64,000 nt of DNA from positions 682,001 to 746,000 of the forward strand of contig JACAXG010000092.1 of NCBI GenBank assembly GCA_018881555.1. Reading direction: 5' to 3'. The notes beneath the pieces are model-generated. The model ran no database searches. It worked only from the letters and a program-made list of their open reading frames with translations, and was not told the origin of the DNA. Positions 49,758-61,800 of this stretch are shown here, one piece after another (position 1 is the stretch's first letter; the number at the start of each line of letters is the position of its first letter). The stretch is from Amblyornis subalaris. Taxonomy: Eukaryota > Chordata > Aves > Passeriformes > Ptilonorhynchidae. A program made the translations under genes and the position numbers.

Positions 49758-51258
49758 TCTAATGTATCTGTGAATGTTTTCTGAACACCTTCGCTAGGAA
49801 ACTTCCCTTTGGAAATCCCAATTCCAACAGCCCAAATGAGGGGAGTTCAGGTTGAAGATGTTTATGACTTATAGTTTCTGTTCTTTATAGAAACCTTAAA
49901 TACAAGGTTTTTCAAAATCAAGAACTAGGGCAAACACTAAGTTGCAGTTAAAGTACAAGGTAGCCATTTACTTTTTTACTTTTTTTAAGCCAGAAAAATG
50001 ACTGAATATTTAATGTTCTCTCTCCATACAGGTAAAGAATGTTAGAGCAATTTACTGGAATGATGGCAGGAGCGGTTTATCCACAACTCAGAAAAGCAGG
50101 AATTCAGTGTGAAATGGAGAGTTAATTTCTAGGACATTGAAGTGACATTGTCAAATTATTTTATGCTTGTCACCATCGTGGCAGTTGAAGAAGTGCCTCC
50201 AGTTTTTAAAAAACTGTAAATTATAGATAATGAAAGACCATGACTTTTATCTTAATCCTCAATTATTGCATGTATAAAAAGGCCACCATTGAGTGCCTAT
50301 ACCCTGGTAAGTTTGATCTGGATCTTATCCCCTCCTTGTGTGAAGTTGGTTTCTGTGCCCATTTTAAAAGACTCCTACTCTGTGACTATTGTCCCACAAG
50401 AACAGCAATTATGCATGTGATTTTAATGACTGGTGTAAGCCCATAAGTCTCCAGGTACTTACAAATAGTTATATAGGATTTTTAACTTCTTGTATGTGGG
50501 CTGAATAGAACTATTTGGAAATCATTACTGCTCAGGAACACAAGCTCATGCATTTTCTGTCCTCAAAGGAGTAAGAAACAGCCAGGGGCAAACCTCACTT
50601 CTGTGACAGGATAAAGTTCNTTGGCAGGAGAGTTAGCATGCAGATAAGCTATCAGGTGTATAGTGAGGACATGAACTCCCTAGTGTGATGTTGAGAGTCA
50701 TTCTTCAAGAGCTGTCTGCTTGCAAACACCTAGTTCAAGGCAGTAGCTAAGGCAAAGCTAAGAAGAATGCTCCAGGAATCCTCAAATCCTTCTTTCCCCG
50801 CAGGCATTTGGAATGTTACTTCAGTCAGAGATATCAGTAGCAAAAGTAGCTCTACCACTTCAGCCAGAGAATGTTATTTTCTGTTTCTCCTGCTTTGTGC
50901 TGAAATAGCAGCATATAGGAGACACTATCTCAAGTTCAGCTTCAGAAAATACAGTTTCACAGCATAAGATAGCACTGACCAAAGTGGAAGCAGCATTTTT
51001 TCTACTATCAGAGAAGGTTTGTGTTGGTTTCAAGCTTGAAAACTGATATCCAGGATCTAACTGAAGGTATTCTGTTCTCAAGAAAGGCTCAGCACCAGAA
51101 TTGAATTAGGAATTGACATGCTATCCCACTCTGTACCTGCTTCAAAGGAAGATAATTTGGCCTTGGTGCAGACTTTTCATGTGAGTATAACAAGGATTAA
51201 CACTTTCTTTATGCACAATGGACTATATTAATGTCAGACTTTTACTTGTGAGATTAGC

Positions 51259-51290
51259 AATAAATAAATAAATAAATAAATAAATAAATA
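51259..51290. repeat. (AATA)8 microsatellite
   Basis: Eight perfect AATA units. Confidence 0.97.
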
Positions 51291-53466
51291 TTAGCTCCTA
51301 CATCTTGTGCAGTTGAGTTGCCGTCGGCATGAGAGGTCATGGAAAGAGAAAATGAGGGTGGAAACAACTGAAGAAATTACATAAAGGAATACATTATTCA
51401 GGGAGGTGGAGCTTTCTGTAAGAAATAGAAAGGGAAACAGTAAAATCAAAAATGTAAGAAAAATAAAGCAGAAGAAAAACAAGGAGCAGGAGAAGACCAA
51501 ATGAAAGGAAAAGCAGAGAAAATAACTCGACCACTTAGGAAATAAAAAGGCAGACTATCTAGGATAAAGTAGTGGAGAAGCAATTACAGAATGTTTTACT
51601 TTTTCAGATGTGGTATTCTGTTTGATCTCTTAAAAGAAATCCTCACTTTGGTCATCTTAATAGAGGAAAAAAAAACCAAAACCAGCACTCTCTTTCATGC
51701 AGGACATCTCTAAGATAAATCAAGAGTGCTTTCCTCCATATTCTCTAAACTGGAAGAAAATAATAGCCTGGATATTTTCTCAAACTAGTAAACAGTATTT
51801 ACAAAAACTCACAATGCAGGTACTTTAGCAGAGTTTTTCCTAGTGCTCTGGAACTCTTGCCTATCCTTCTGTAATGTATCTGAACACTGTCATCATTTTT
51901 ATGCTATCTGTGGCCATTTTGCTTTTAGCTTTCATTTGCCTTTTTTTTTAACTTAAAATCTGAACTGAGAGGCTTTTAATACTTCCAACTTAGTTTCTTT
52001 AAATAAAAAGTAATGTTAAAAGTGATGCATCAGTGCCATGCATTAATCATGACTAAAAGCTGTGACTATGGCTACATGAATAAAACAAATACGTTAAGGG
52101 TTTCTCTAATGCCCCTTCTTCTTCCTACAGTCTGGATGATTGACTGTTTTTTTATTTTCCTCTTCTTTATTCTAAAGAGGTCATTTGGGGTTCAATTTTG
52201 TTAAAGGCTTCAGTATTTCTTACAAACTTGTATGTCAACTCATTGTTTCTTTGGCTCAACTTCTACTAAAAGGAGGTATTTTTCACCTGTTTTTCAGTTA
52301 CACGAGTTGTAATAGAAGATCCTTGAACAAGTGACAAAAAGAAGGAAGGAGCGGGAAATAATCAGTAGTATATCACACCACTGCCCTAAGATACAGGTAT
52401 AAGTAATGATATTTTGTTTCAGTACATGCTGTTAACTGCAACACACCTTTGGGAAGTTGAGTCCTTTCTATATTTCTGGAAATATGGAAATCCCTTCCTA
52501 TTCTTCAACTCAACCACCTGCCTATTCAGGAACAAATAAAATTTGGATAAGTTTAACATTGTGACAAAAAGACTGTTGCTTATATTTAATACAGAAATAA
52601 TTAAAATTTGCCGGAACCAGGAATGCAGCATTGAAAAGCATTGCAAAGTTTTGACATGTAGCTTTGTTTCTCAATAGCCAAATTTGATCACATCAAGAAG
52701 ATGTGGCACATATCGGCATACACTGTCTTACCTCAAAACAATGAAAACAGAGAATGTATTTCCCAAGCCTCTGAATTATACTGAAATTAAGTATTCGCTA
52801 TAAAGAATAGTAGAAAAATGAATCTGAATTTCCTCATACCTGGGGAATATTATTAGTTTCTTAGTGAAAACCACTAAGGTTTTAGTCACATATTGGTTGA
52901 GGGAAGAATGATCCTCAAAAGGGGCTGCCTTTCCAGCTCAGTCTTAGGGCACTTGCTTGAGACCTATCAGTTTCTGACTCTGCTTAACCTGACAACTTGT
53001 ACAATTGAGTATCCTTCTCATCCATGTGATGGAGCAACCTTTTTTGACAAGAAATTCCCAAATATGTGGTCAATACAGTGGCATGTCTGCAAATAAGTAT
53101 TATTGTAGTGAATTGAAATTATCTGAAGAAAAAAATATTTCCAGAATTTTCTGTCTGACCAGCTGCACAGATCCTCCCTGTATACTGTGTACACTGTTAT
53201 CAATCTTGACAATAAATTCAGGCCTGACTGGAAAGTATAAACAAGGACAGTTCACTGGGTTGACTGAAACATCACCTTACTATACCTTTAAAATCCACTG
53301 GAACTCCTAGAAGTGCACATTTACTCATTGACTGGGGGGATAAATCCAATTTCAGTTTTCCTGGGTATATCTGTTAATTTACTGCTTACATATGTGCATT
53401 GACAGAACTGGAGACTGAATTCTCCCACTAAGATACAAAACGTTATTTAATGGGCACTAAATTTAA

Positions 53467-54150
53467 AATCATAGAATCATTTAGCTTGGAAAAGACCTTT
53501 AAGATCATTGAGTCCAACTCTTAACCCAGCACTGCCAAGTCCGCCATTAAACCAAGCACCACATGTACACATCTATTCAATACCTGCAGGAACGGTGACT
53601 CAGCCACTTCCCTGGGCAGCCCATTCCAATGCCTGACTACTCTCTCTGTGAATAAATTTTTCCAATTCAATCTCCCCTGGAGCAACCTGAGTCCGTTTTC
53701 TCTTATCCTGTTGCTTGTTACTTAGGGAAAAGACCAACTCCCAGCTGGCTACAACCTCCTTTCAGGTAGTTGTAGAGACCGATAAGGTCCCCCTCTGAGC
53801 CTCCTTTTCTCCAGGCTAAAAAACTCCATCTCTCTCAGCTGCTTCTCATGGGACTTGTGCTCCAGATGCTTCTCCAGCTTCACTGTCCTTCTCTGGACAC
53901 ACTTCAGCACCTCAATGCCCTTCCTGAATTGAGGGGCCCAAAACTGGACACAGGATTTGAGGTGTTGCCTCAACAGAGCTGAGTACAGGGGGACAATCAG
54001 CACCCTGGTCCTGCTGGCCACACTATTGCTGATACAGGCCAGGATGCCATTGGCCTTCTTGGCCACCTGGGCACATGCTGGCTCATGTTCAGCTGGCTGT
54101 CGACCAGTGACTCCATATCCTTTTCCAATGGGCATCTTTCCAGTCACTTA
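53467..54150 (-). mobile_element. CR1 LINE, 3' part with long reverse-transcriptase remnant
   Basis: A minus-strand CR1. The tail is at the low side ('aaatcatagaatcatttagc', 53467) and the 5' truncation is near 54150. The frame at 54147-53749 preserves the C-terminal region well. It reads [18 protein letters not shown], then [21 protein letters not shown], then a [10 protein letters not shown] segment and [12 protein letters not shown]; the segment around PLYSAL..HL is a CR1 hallmark. The frame breaks before the terminal RHWNRLP block. It is younger-looking than the other copies in this part of the window. Confidence 0.93.
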
Positions 54151-54904
54151 ATTGTGTATTAGGCTAGATGGGCTAGCCAAAACAAGGAAATTTAGTACAC
54201 TTACATTTGCACCCATGCTTGAGCTTATTCTATAAACGTTTGCTAGTATGAGTGCTGAGTAGTTCAAATTCTCTGTAAGAGGTTTGCTGTGTGAACTCTT
54301 GTTTGCTATTAATTTGAATCAGACTGTCAACAAAGCAACTTTTTGCTCACAGCAAAGAGCTTGATGGAAATATACATCTCCATCAAATCTGACAGATCTG
54401 AATTACTGACCTAGAAAAGAAAACATTCATATTTCTTTACTGATTCCTAAAGCAATCCCCTTTTTTTATTATTACCATTTTAATTAAATGTGATGGGGAA
54501 AGGATTTCAAGATTGGGTTCACAGCACTCTATTATGCACATTTTTGTCTCCTTAAGCATGGATGGTTTTTAGACTTAAGGTGTAGCAAAAGCTGCCTGTT
54601 TTTATAAGGGCAGACACCACATTTGAAAAACATAAGAATAACTACTTCTAGCTTAAAAAAACCCAAACAAAACAAAATGGAAAGAAGGAGACCCAGAATA
54701 TAGCAGAAGACAAAAGAATTCAAGTATCAGTCCAGAAAATTTAGAATGAAAGCATAATCTGAACCTCCCAAGGTGAAGTATACTGCAGACAATTGATGCC
54801 TATTTCTTATTATTAAGTTCCTCAGAGGTGATGTTCATTTTTCTAGTGGAGAGTGAGGCTGATTAATTCTTCATAACTTTATTTAAATTTTCAATATTAA
54901 ATAT
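54151..54904. other. AT-rich sequence, no gene seen
   Basis: Nothing apart from an A/C-rich tract at 54654-54676. Confidence 0.6.
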
Positions 54905-56017
54905 TGTATGGAGTTGACCCTGGCTGGATGCCAGGCACCCACAAAAGCCTCTCTATCACTCCACCACCGGCCNGGGGAGAGAAAATATAACAAAGGATTC
55001 ATTGACTGAGATAAGGACTGGGAGAGATCACTCACCAAATACCATCTTTGGCAAAACAGACTAGAATTAGAGATATTAATTGAATTTATTACTAACAAAA
55101 CCAGAGTAGGATAATTACAAGTTAAGTAAGACCTTAATAACACCTTCCCCCCCACACCTCCCTCCTTCCCAGCCCTATGTCCTTCTCCAGAAGCATAGGG
55201 AGGCAGAATGGGGGTTATGGTCAGTTCATCACACATTGTTTCTGCCACTGCTCAGGTGGAGGAGTCCTCCTTCTCCAGTGTGGGGTCTCTTCCGTGGGAG
55301 ACAGTTCTCCATGACCTTCTCCAGTGTGAGTCCATCTCACAGGCAACAGTCCTCCACAAACTACTGCAGTGTGTGTCGCTCTTCCACAGAGAGCAGTCCT
55401 TCAAGAACAGGCTGCTCCAGCATCAGTTCTCCATGGGGTCATAAGTCCTACCAGGAAACCTGCTCCAATGTGGGCTCCTCTCTCCATGGGTCTGCTGGTC
55501 TCTACCAGGAGCCAGCTCCAGCATGGGCATCCCACGGGGTCACAGCCTCATCTCAGACATCCACCTGCTCTGGTGTGAGTCTCCTCCATGGGCTGCAGGT
55601 GGATCTCTGCATCCCCGTGGATGTCCATGGGCTGCAGGAGCACAGCTGCTTCACCGTGGTCTGCACCACGGGCTGCAGGGGAATCTCAGCTCCAGTGCCT
55701 GAAGCACCTCCTCCCCCTCCTTCTCCTCTGACCTTGGTGTCTGCAGAGATGTTCCTCTCACATATTCTCACCCCACTCTTCTCCAGCTGCAATTTCAACT
55801 GCACAATAACTTCTTTTATCCTTCTTCTTAAATATGTTATCATATTATATGGTGGCATTACAACCACTTATAATTGGCCCAGCCTTGGCCAGTGACACAT
55901 CCATCTTGGAGCCAGCTGGCATTAGCTCTGCTGGACATGGAGAAAGCTTCTGGCAGGTTCTTACAGAAGCCACCCCTGTAGCCCTCCCCTATGAAACACT
56001 GGCCCGTTCTTCAAACA
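54905..56017 (-). mobile_element. Large avian ERV LTR, about 1.1 kb
   Basis: The LTR is read on the minus strand. Its 3' end at 54905 is the complement of 'tgtatggagttgaccctggc'. Its 5' end is probably near 56017, where the plus strand reads 'cttcaaaca'. In minus-strand order it has a U3 start containing 'ggctacaggggtggcttct', a TATA-like 'catatttaag' near 55828-55837, then an array of degenerate units of about 40 bp (55250-55720), then an AATAAA poly(A) signal (plus-strand 'tttatt' near 55085). I recognise it as a common avian ERV LTR family but cannot give its database name. No target duplication was found and no internal sequence adjoins, so it is probably a solo LTR. One N lies near 54973. 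Confidence 0.82.
55250..55720 (-). repeat. Internal ~40-bp degenerate tandem units within the LTR
   Basis: On the plus strand the pattern 'ctccagtgtg(a/g)gtc', then a 'cac(a/g)g' segment, then '(a/g)cagtcctccac' recurs about six to eight times with substitutions and small indels. The distal units turn into 'gggctgcagg(t/g)g' repeats. It is GC-rich and nearly stop-free on the plus strand, which produces a spurious 219-codon frame at 55236-55895. Confidence 0.75.
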
Positions 56018-57274
56018 ACTGAAAATTCAACTAAGCTTTTGGAAAACGGGTAAAATTTTGGCAGTGTTTCCTTGGAAATTTTTACAGTTAATATTTTAAT
56101 ATTTTAAAGTAAATATCAAATTAAGGGGTTTCTAAAGAAAAGGATTGTATAGTCAAGAATGCTTAAATTAGGCAAGTTCTTGATAAACAGGTTCTAAAAT
56201 GGGCAAAGTATCTTGAAAATGCATCATTAGGAAATGAGGAAAATGGAGAACAAAAAGTGAATAAGAAAAGCAAAATATCTGTGGTTTTAGATAATGCATA
56301 ACCTTATTAATTAGCTAGAGCTAACTAAATGATCAGCTTTTTCTTGAAATTCAAAATTTAGTAGTAGGCTAAAAAATGAAAAAATCCCCTTGGTTTAGTA
56401 ATATTGCAATTAATATGGCCACTATGCCAACTAGAAGAGGTTTTCTCATCCACCAAAGGTGTTAAGAATCACCTTACTAAGGACCTTACATCTAGGAATT
56501 AGTTATCTCCAAGCACATAGAGACCCCATCATCACTGTTGTGTTTCATGTCGATAATAATGCTACTGATTTGTAAGGAAGTATTTCAATTTTATCCAGCT
56601 TCTCTTTTTCATCTCCAATTGTATTGAAAACATCATTTCTCTGATTATGACCAGAACAAACAAATCCAATATGTACATACTTTATGAATAAATACATAAA
56701 ATATAAGAGCTGTTCCCACTGTACTACATATGTTATATAAAATACACTCCCATTGTACTGTTCAACTATATATACATATATTCCAAATACAGATACAGAT
56801 GTATTACCCTGCAACACTGGATGTTCTCCAGGTCATACTTAGAATTCCTCTACCATACTGTTTTCTGATGTTGCTGACTGCAGGTAGTTGGTGTAAGATG
56901 CTGTGTCTTAGGGAACTTGCAGCATTTATTTTTTTGCCATTGAAGGTTGGCAAGTAAGGGATTTCTGTGTTCTAGGAAACTCCACAGATGGAAAACATTT
57001 CCATATTTAACCAGACATTTCTTTTAATGCAAATACTTTTTTTCATCTTAAAACATTACAGGTTGTCCTGATTTGTTTCCCTGTTTTGTCATATTTGATA
57101 GTTGAAAAATAAAACCAAATTGATTTTGAAATCAAGTCTTGAAATTCCTAATTTTTAAAACGTCATGTCAAAACCTTAGTATTCTGAAGAAGTTTAAACT
57201 GAACAGTGTGACCAACTCTAAGCCACAAGGATGGCATTATGAAAGTTAAGTGCCTCTTTTTTCTGTAATCAGGG
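56018..57274. other. AT-rich sequence, no gene seen
   Basis: I see nothing. No purine-rich polypurine tract lies next to the LTR end at 56017 in the orientation a provirus would need. Confidence 0.6.
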
Positions 57275-57976
57275 AAATGAGAGAGGCACCGCCAGAGTGC
57301 GATAGGGGCAATCAATTACCTCAGGATGGGTTGATTCAGGCTTTGTTTATTATAGACAGATCCATGATACTAGCCAGGATAATTGCNGAACTTGCAAATA
57401 ATTAAGAAAGAAGGTCTCACACCTGGGTTTTTCTGACAAATACGGGTTTGATACCACCTCAGCCTAGATATCAGTAAACTGCTTTGGTTTTTGTCCCCAG
57501 AGAAATTTTAGTTCTCCAAACAGTCCAAGATAGTTAATTAAATGTGCAATAGTTGGTATGGCATTCTCAGTTTGTATGTTATGATGTTTGTGTACATTAT
57601 GTCTGTATTCCTCTGAAAAGCCGTGTGCTAGATGGATCAAACGCCCCTTCGGTAGCAACAGCCAAACATCAGTCACAGCAAAGGCATCCATACCTGTAGC
57701 TCTGGGAAAGGCAGCTGGGAACAAAGAGTCTCAGGGCACCTGTCACTTCATACCTTGTATATCGGTGGTATTACTGACTCCCTTGTCTAGGGCAGACCAC
57801 AGAGTTGTCAGGAAGAGAACTCTGCAGAGGCCAAAAGGGACCTGGTAGAGTTTGTTCCAACTCAAGGCCCCTGATGTGATAAACAAACTAACTTGGAAGT
57901 AAGAATCTGCCTGCAAGGTCACAGTGGGAGAATATTTGATGAATTCTTGTGATTTCTGTTCTATCTGACCAAACAC
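57275..57976 (-). pseudogene. Decayed coding-like frame, possibly retroviral
   Basis: On the minus strand one frame stays protein-like from 57976 to about 57464 (171 codons) with only two stops, both TGA, near 57735. The two pieces on either side (57976-57743 and 57724-57464) are in exactly the same frame. The frame stays fairly open to about 57275 after a TAG and a TAATAA. Composition is protein-like (Trp, Pro, Gly, His present) and GC-richer than its flanks. I do not recognise the protein. Its place between two retroviral LTRs of the same strand, and a general resemblance in style to retroviral surface proteins, suggest an old ERV internal fragment, but this is inference. One N lies near 57386. 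Confidence 0.4.
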
Positions 57977-58338
57977 TTACAGCTTTTTTTGTTTAAAAAT
58001 TCTGAAAAAAATTTCTCTTACATTTCTTTCTACTTTAAAGTTTTGGAAAACTGCCTACACAGAAAAGGTCTGGACAAACCCAAAGTTTTGACTGACTCGA
58101 GATTCCATCACATATACTTCCACACAACAATTTAATCACATTTCCTTCAAGAATTAAAGTGCTATCTACCCTAATGATCCTGTGTTAGAAGTCCTATTGT
58201 TTTCACGGATGAGAACAAAAATCAACCTCCCCCGTATAGTTCAGAGAAAGTATTTTATTAGCTTCATTTTTTTTTTTCATTGCCATTTTGGGAANAGGAA
58301 AAACAAAGCTGGGAAAAAGGCTTAGAAATAAGTTGATA
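57977..58338. other. AT-rich sequence, no gene seen
   Basis: Low-complexity T-rich DNA at 58268-58280 and an N near 58295. Nothing else is recognisable. Confidence 0.6.
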
Positions 58339-58343
58339 CCTAT
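58339..58343 (+). repeat. Left target-site duplication of the 58.3-kb LTR
   Basis: CCTAT, repeated exactly at 58893-58897. Five bases is typical of ERVL-type integration. Confidence 0.85.
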
Positions 58344-58892
58344 TGGACTGGGTTGACTAGCTGGATGCCAGGTTTCCACCAAGCCACTCTATCACTCTCT
58401 CCACTCAGCAAGATGGCGGAAGAAAATAAGATAGAATAAAACTGATAGGTTGAGAAAAGAAAAAAAAAAAAAAAAAACCAAACAAACAAAAAACCCCACA
58501 AAACACACAAAAAAAACCCCAAAAGGAAAATGCCAGGCTTCAGTATGCCTAGTGGTTGCTCTGGAAGGCCAATATTGTAAATAACTAATGCCCTCACTTT
58601 CTCCTCCTTTTTCTTTGCTTTTATATCTGAGCTGACATCATACAGTATGGAATATCACTTTGGTCAGTTTGGGTCATCTGGCCTGGTTATGTTCTTTCCC
58701 AAGATTTTGCCCACCCCCAGCCTCCTGATGGGGAGTGGAATGTTGAGGGACAGCACCGATGCTGTGCCGGGGCTGCCCAGCAGTGCCCAAAACACTGGTG
58801 TGGTACCAACGCCTTTCCAGCTACCAATGCAAAGCACAGCACCTTGAGGGCTGCTGTGGAAAATGAACTCCATCTCTGCCAGATCCAATACA
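58344..58892 (-). mobile_element. Solo ERV LTR, ERVL-like, 549 bp
   Basis: Read on the minus strand it starts TGTATTGGATCTGGC at 58892 and ends CAACCCAGTCCA at 58344, a TG...CA element flanked by exact CCTAT copies. A TATA box (ATATAAAAG on the minus strand, 58618-58626) separates a U3 of about 265 bp from the R/U5 part. An A/C-rich low-complexity expansion at 58459-58520 sits in R/U5. The last 50 bp resemble those of the larger LTR at 54.9 kb ('gctggatgccagg', 'ctctatcact' on the plus strand). No primer-binding site or internal sequence follows, so it is a solo LTR. The minus-strand frames at 58664-58987 are by-products. Confidence 0.88.
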
Positions 58893-58897
58893 CCTAT
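58893..58897 (+). repeat. Right target-site duplication of the 58.3-kb LTR
   Basis: CCTAT, matching 58339-58343. Confidence 0.85.
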
Positions 58898-61800
58898 CCA
58901 GCAGAGTGGAAAGGGTACTGGAGTGGTTTCTTGATTGGACCCTAACCTTAGCAAAACTGACTTGTAGGAAGAAATGAAGCAAGTCACATTTATGTCTGAC
59001 TAGATTTTATGGTGATGGTTGGACTAAATTAATACAAAGACACGGGAGAAAAACTAGAAAGAAGTAAAATTAAAAATGCTGAAGGACAATGAGTAGGGCC
59101 AATATAATGCTCAGTAAATGAGTTCAGGATGACTATAACAGCAATATCCTGCAATGACTTTAGAGAAGCAAGGCTGCTGTAAGCAAGTCTGGAGAACAGA
59201 TGTTGTCATAGTTAATGTAGGCAATAATAAAAGCTTGCACAAATGTTTTGACTGCGTGCACAGTTGGACTGACAAGGTTTGAGAGAAACCCAGTGAAAGC
59301 ATCCCCCTGGAGACAGCAGGAGTTTAAGCTTGACATTAGTGAAGTAATTTGGAGAACAGTGATGTTTCTGCCTAAGATGGAAAATGAATTAGTGAAATAT
59401 TTTGAAAGAGAAGATCAAGAGATTAATTTTGGCCATAATGAATTTTAAATAACAACTAGATGCAGTTATTTGTGAAAAGAAGACCAAGATCCTTGGCTGG
59501 ATGAAAGGTGATAGATCTTCCACAGAAAAACATATTTTCAAGTAATTTAAATATCATTCCGATACACACTGGAAAACTGGTGAGCTGCATTTTTGCTATA
59601 GCCTGGAGGTCAAAATAGCAGTCATGAGGTCATGAACACCATGAAAAAAATCAATTGCAAGACGTTGTTAAAATAAGGAAGTCAATGTTATCAGTACAAG
59701 TAAATATATCACTTCTGGAACATTCATTTACACCCAGTTTGAATTATATTCAACAGGTTCACTAATTAATTCCCCCCAACCCTCTCAGATGTCCAGCTGT
59801 AGCCTGCAATACATCTGATATTATGCTTTAAATTTATACAAGTTTACAGGTCTAAAAGGTCTGCATCTCTTCTGTAAAAGAAGTCTTTCTCCTTTTTATC
59901 GTATTTTTCTCCTTCTACCTCCCACTTCCACACTTTACTAGAAGGCAGTTTATCTATTGAAATACATTTAAAGCTTATATCTAAAATAAATATTCATAAT
60001 GCAAGATTTTAATAAACTGCAACCAACATTTTTATGGTGCCAGTAAAAAAACCAAGAGAATTTAATTAAAAAAGAAGATGAAAGAATGTGAATTGACATA
60101 AGCTTGTTTCATACAGAGTGCCATAATAGATTCAAGAGCCAATAGAGATCAAGAAAAGGGAGGGATGAGAATGGAAAGCAATTTTGCTGGAGGGAATCTG
60201 TCTTGCTGGAATTGTAGTGAATAGGGAGAAAACCAGAAATAATAATAAGAAAAGGTTCAAGAGCTTCTGTTGTAGATAAGCTGTATAGATAAACTAGGCT
60301 TTTTTTTTTTTTTTTAGGTGATGCTGACCANATATTTGCAACCATCTCCAGTTTTTCAAATTTTATGATTACTTTAAACTCCAGTTCATAAAAACTGAGA
60401 ATCCTCCCATGGTTCATGGGTTTTCAATCTTTCTCTTTTCCATCTCTCTCACAGAGAGAAAAGAGCTGAGCATCTGGTTTGGCAGTTTGGAGTTGTGCCC
60501 TTGGCTCTCAATAAATTAACATATGATCAAACCCATTTGCACCTGTGCAAACTGGTAGTCTCTAGCCAATGTTATATTTTTTTTTTTCAGTTGATTCTGC
60601 TAGATTTATCTAAACTTTGACAAGTCAAGTCCAAAACTAAAGCAAAAACAAGCTGTCTAAATATTGACTCATAGTATGTTTATTGAATGCATTCAAATTT
60701 ATTTATTTGTCTATTTGCATTTCTTGCAACCGAAAAATTTTCATAAGGGAACTTTGTATGTTAATAACACTTTCTTGTCTTCACAACCAAAAGACGTGAA
60801 CATTAAGGGCATTAACCTTCTCAACTACTGAAAAGAGAACTTTTGAACCAAATAGTTAAGTGAGACTCACACAGACTTTTACCCTCCAAACTTGACTCCT
60901 TCACGTATTTTCCTGCAACAACTGATAAATCTCACCTTTGCCATTCATTTCCCAAATCTATAAAAATATGACTCTGTAACCAAAACAATATTTTCTTTAA
61001 TGCCAAAACAATGCCTCACAAAGACACTGTTATTTTTACTTGAAATTAAAGACCAACATGTGATTTGGATATCCCAAGGCAAAGTTAATGATCATTAGCA
61101 CTGACAAAACAAAGTTTACTGCCATCATAATTAAACATCAAGAAGATTATGGCTGTTACGAACTGCACCCAGGTCTCTGTTTCAGGTGAATCTTGAAAAT
61201 ATTTCTTATGTAAAAGACTTGCTTATCTCGATTTAATCAATTTAATCTTTGTACTCAGTCTCTAGTGTATGTTCTTCACACAATAAATTAGTATCTATGC
61301 ATTCATATATAAGGTCATTTTATATAAACCTGATTTAGTTGCAGAATGGGCATCTCAAAGCATACTGAGAATGGGTTCAATCTAAAAATCGATGTAATAT
61401 AAAGCAAAGATTTCCACCGTGTCTCTATATTAGAACTCATAAGCTCTGCTTATGAGACAAATAGAACATATTTACTACAGCAAATGTAAAGTCATTGTTC
61501 TTTTTTCTTAGTTTAGGCACAAATGCTCAATCTATTTACAATGGTTTACTTTGCAAACAAGCATTCTGAGGACTGTTTATGCAATGTCTATTTCTTTAGA
61601 AATGGTCAGCTACTAAAGTATTTGTTTCAGAAAAATTATTTATGGAGTTTCCAGGAGTTTTAAATGTGTGTTTGTTTTCTATATTTCAGCTGCTAAAACA
61701 GCTTCCTAGCCAACGTAGTAGCTCTTTGTAAAATAAAGTTAAGAGAGGGAAATCAATCATTTCGACTTGTTGCAAACATGAACTCCGTGCAACCAACCTC

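Larger units (their letters stand above)
49504..53466. other. AT-rich sequence with microsatellites, no gene seen
   Basis: I see no gene. The two simple repeats are listed separately. Frames at 50.2-50.4, 50.8-51.0 and 53.0-53.3 kb show no motif. One N lies near 50620. Confidence 0.55.

Noticed and set aside
55236..55895. 219-codon open frame on the plus strand, the longest in the window
   Set aside because: It is antisense to a recognisable LTR and spans its GC-rich tandem units. The Ser/Pro/His-rich repetitive translation is a by-product of the repeat.
54905..58892. A full provirus bounded by the 54.9-kb and 58.3-kb LTRs
   Set aside because: The two LTRs differ outside their last 50 bp, the 58.3-kb LTR has its own matching target duplication on both sides, and no primer-binding site or polypurine tract adjoins the LTRs.
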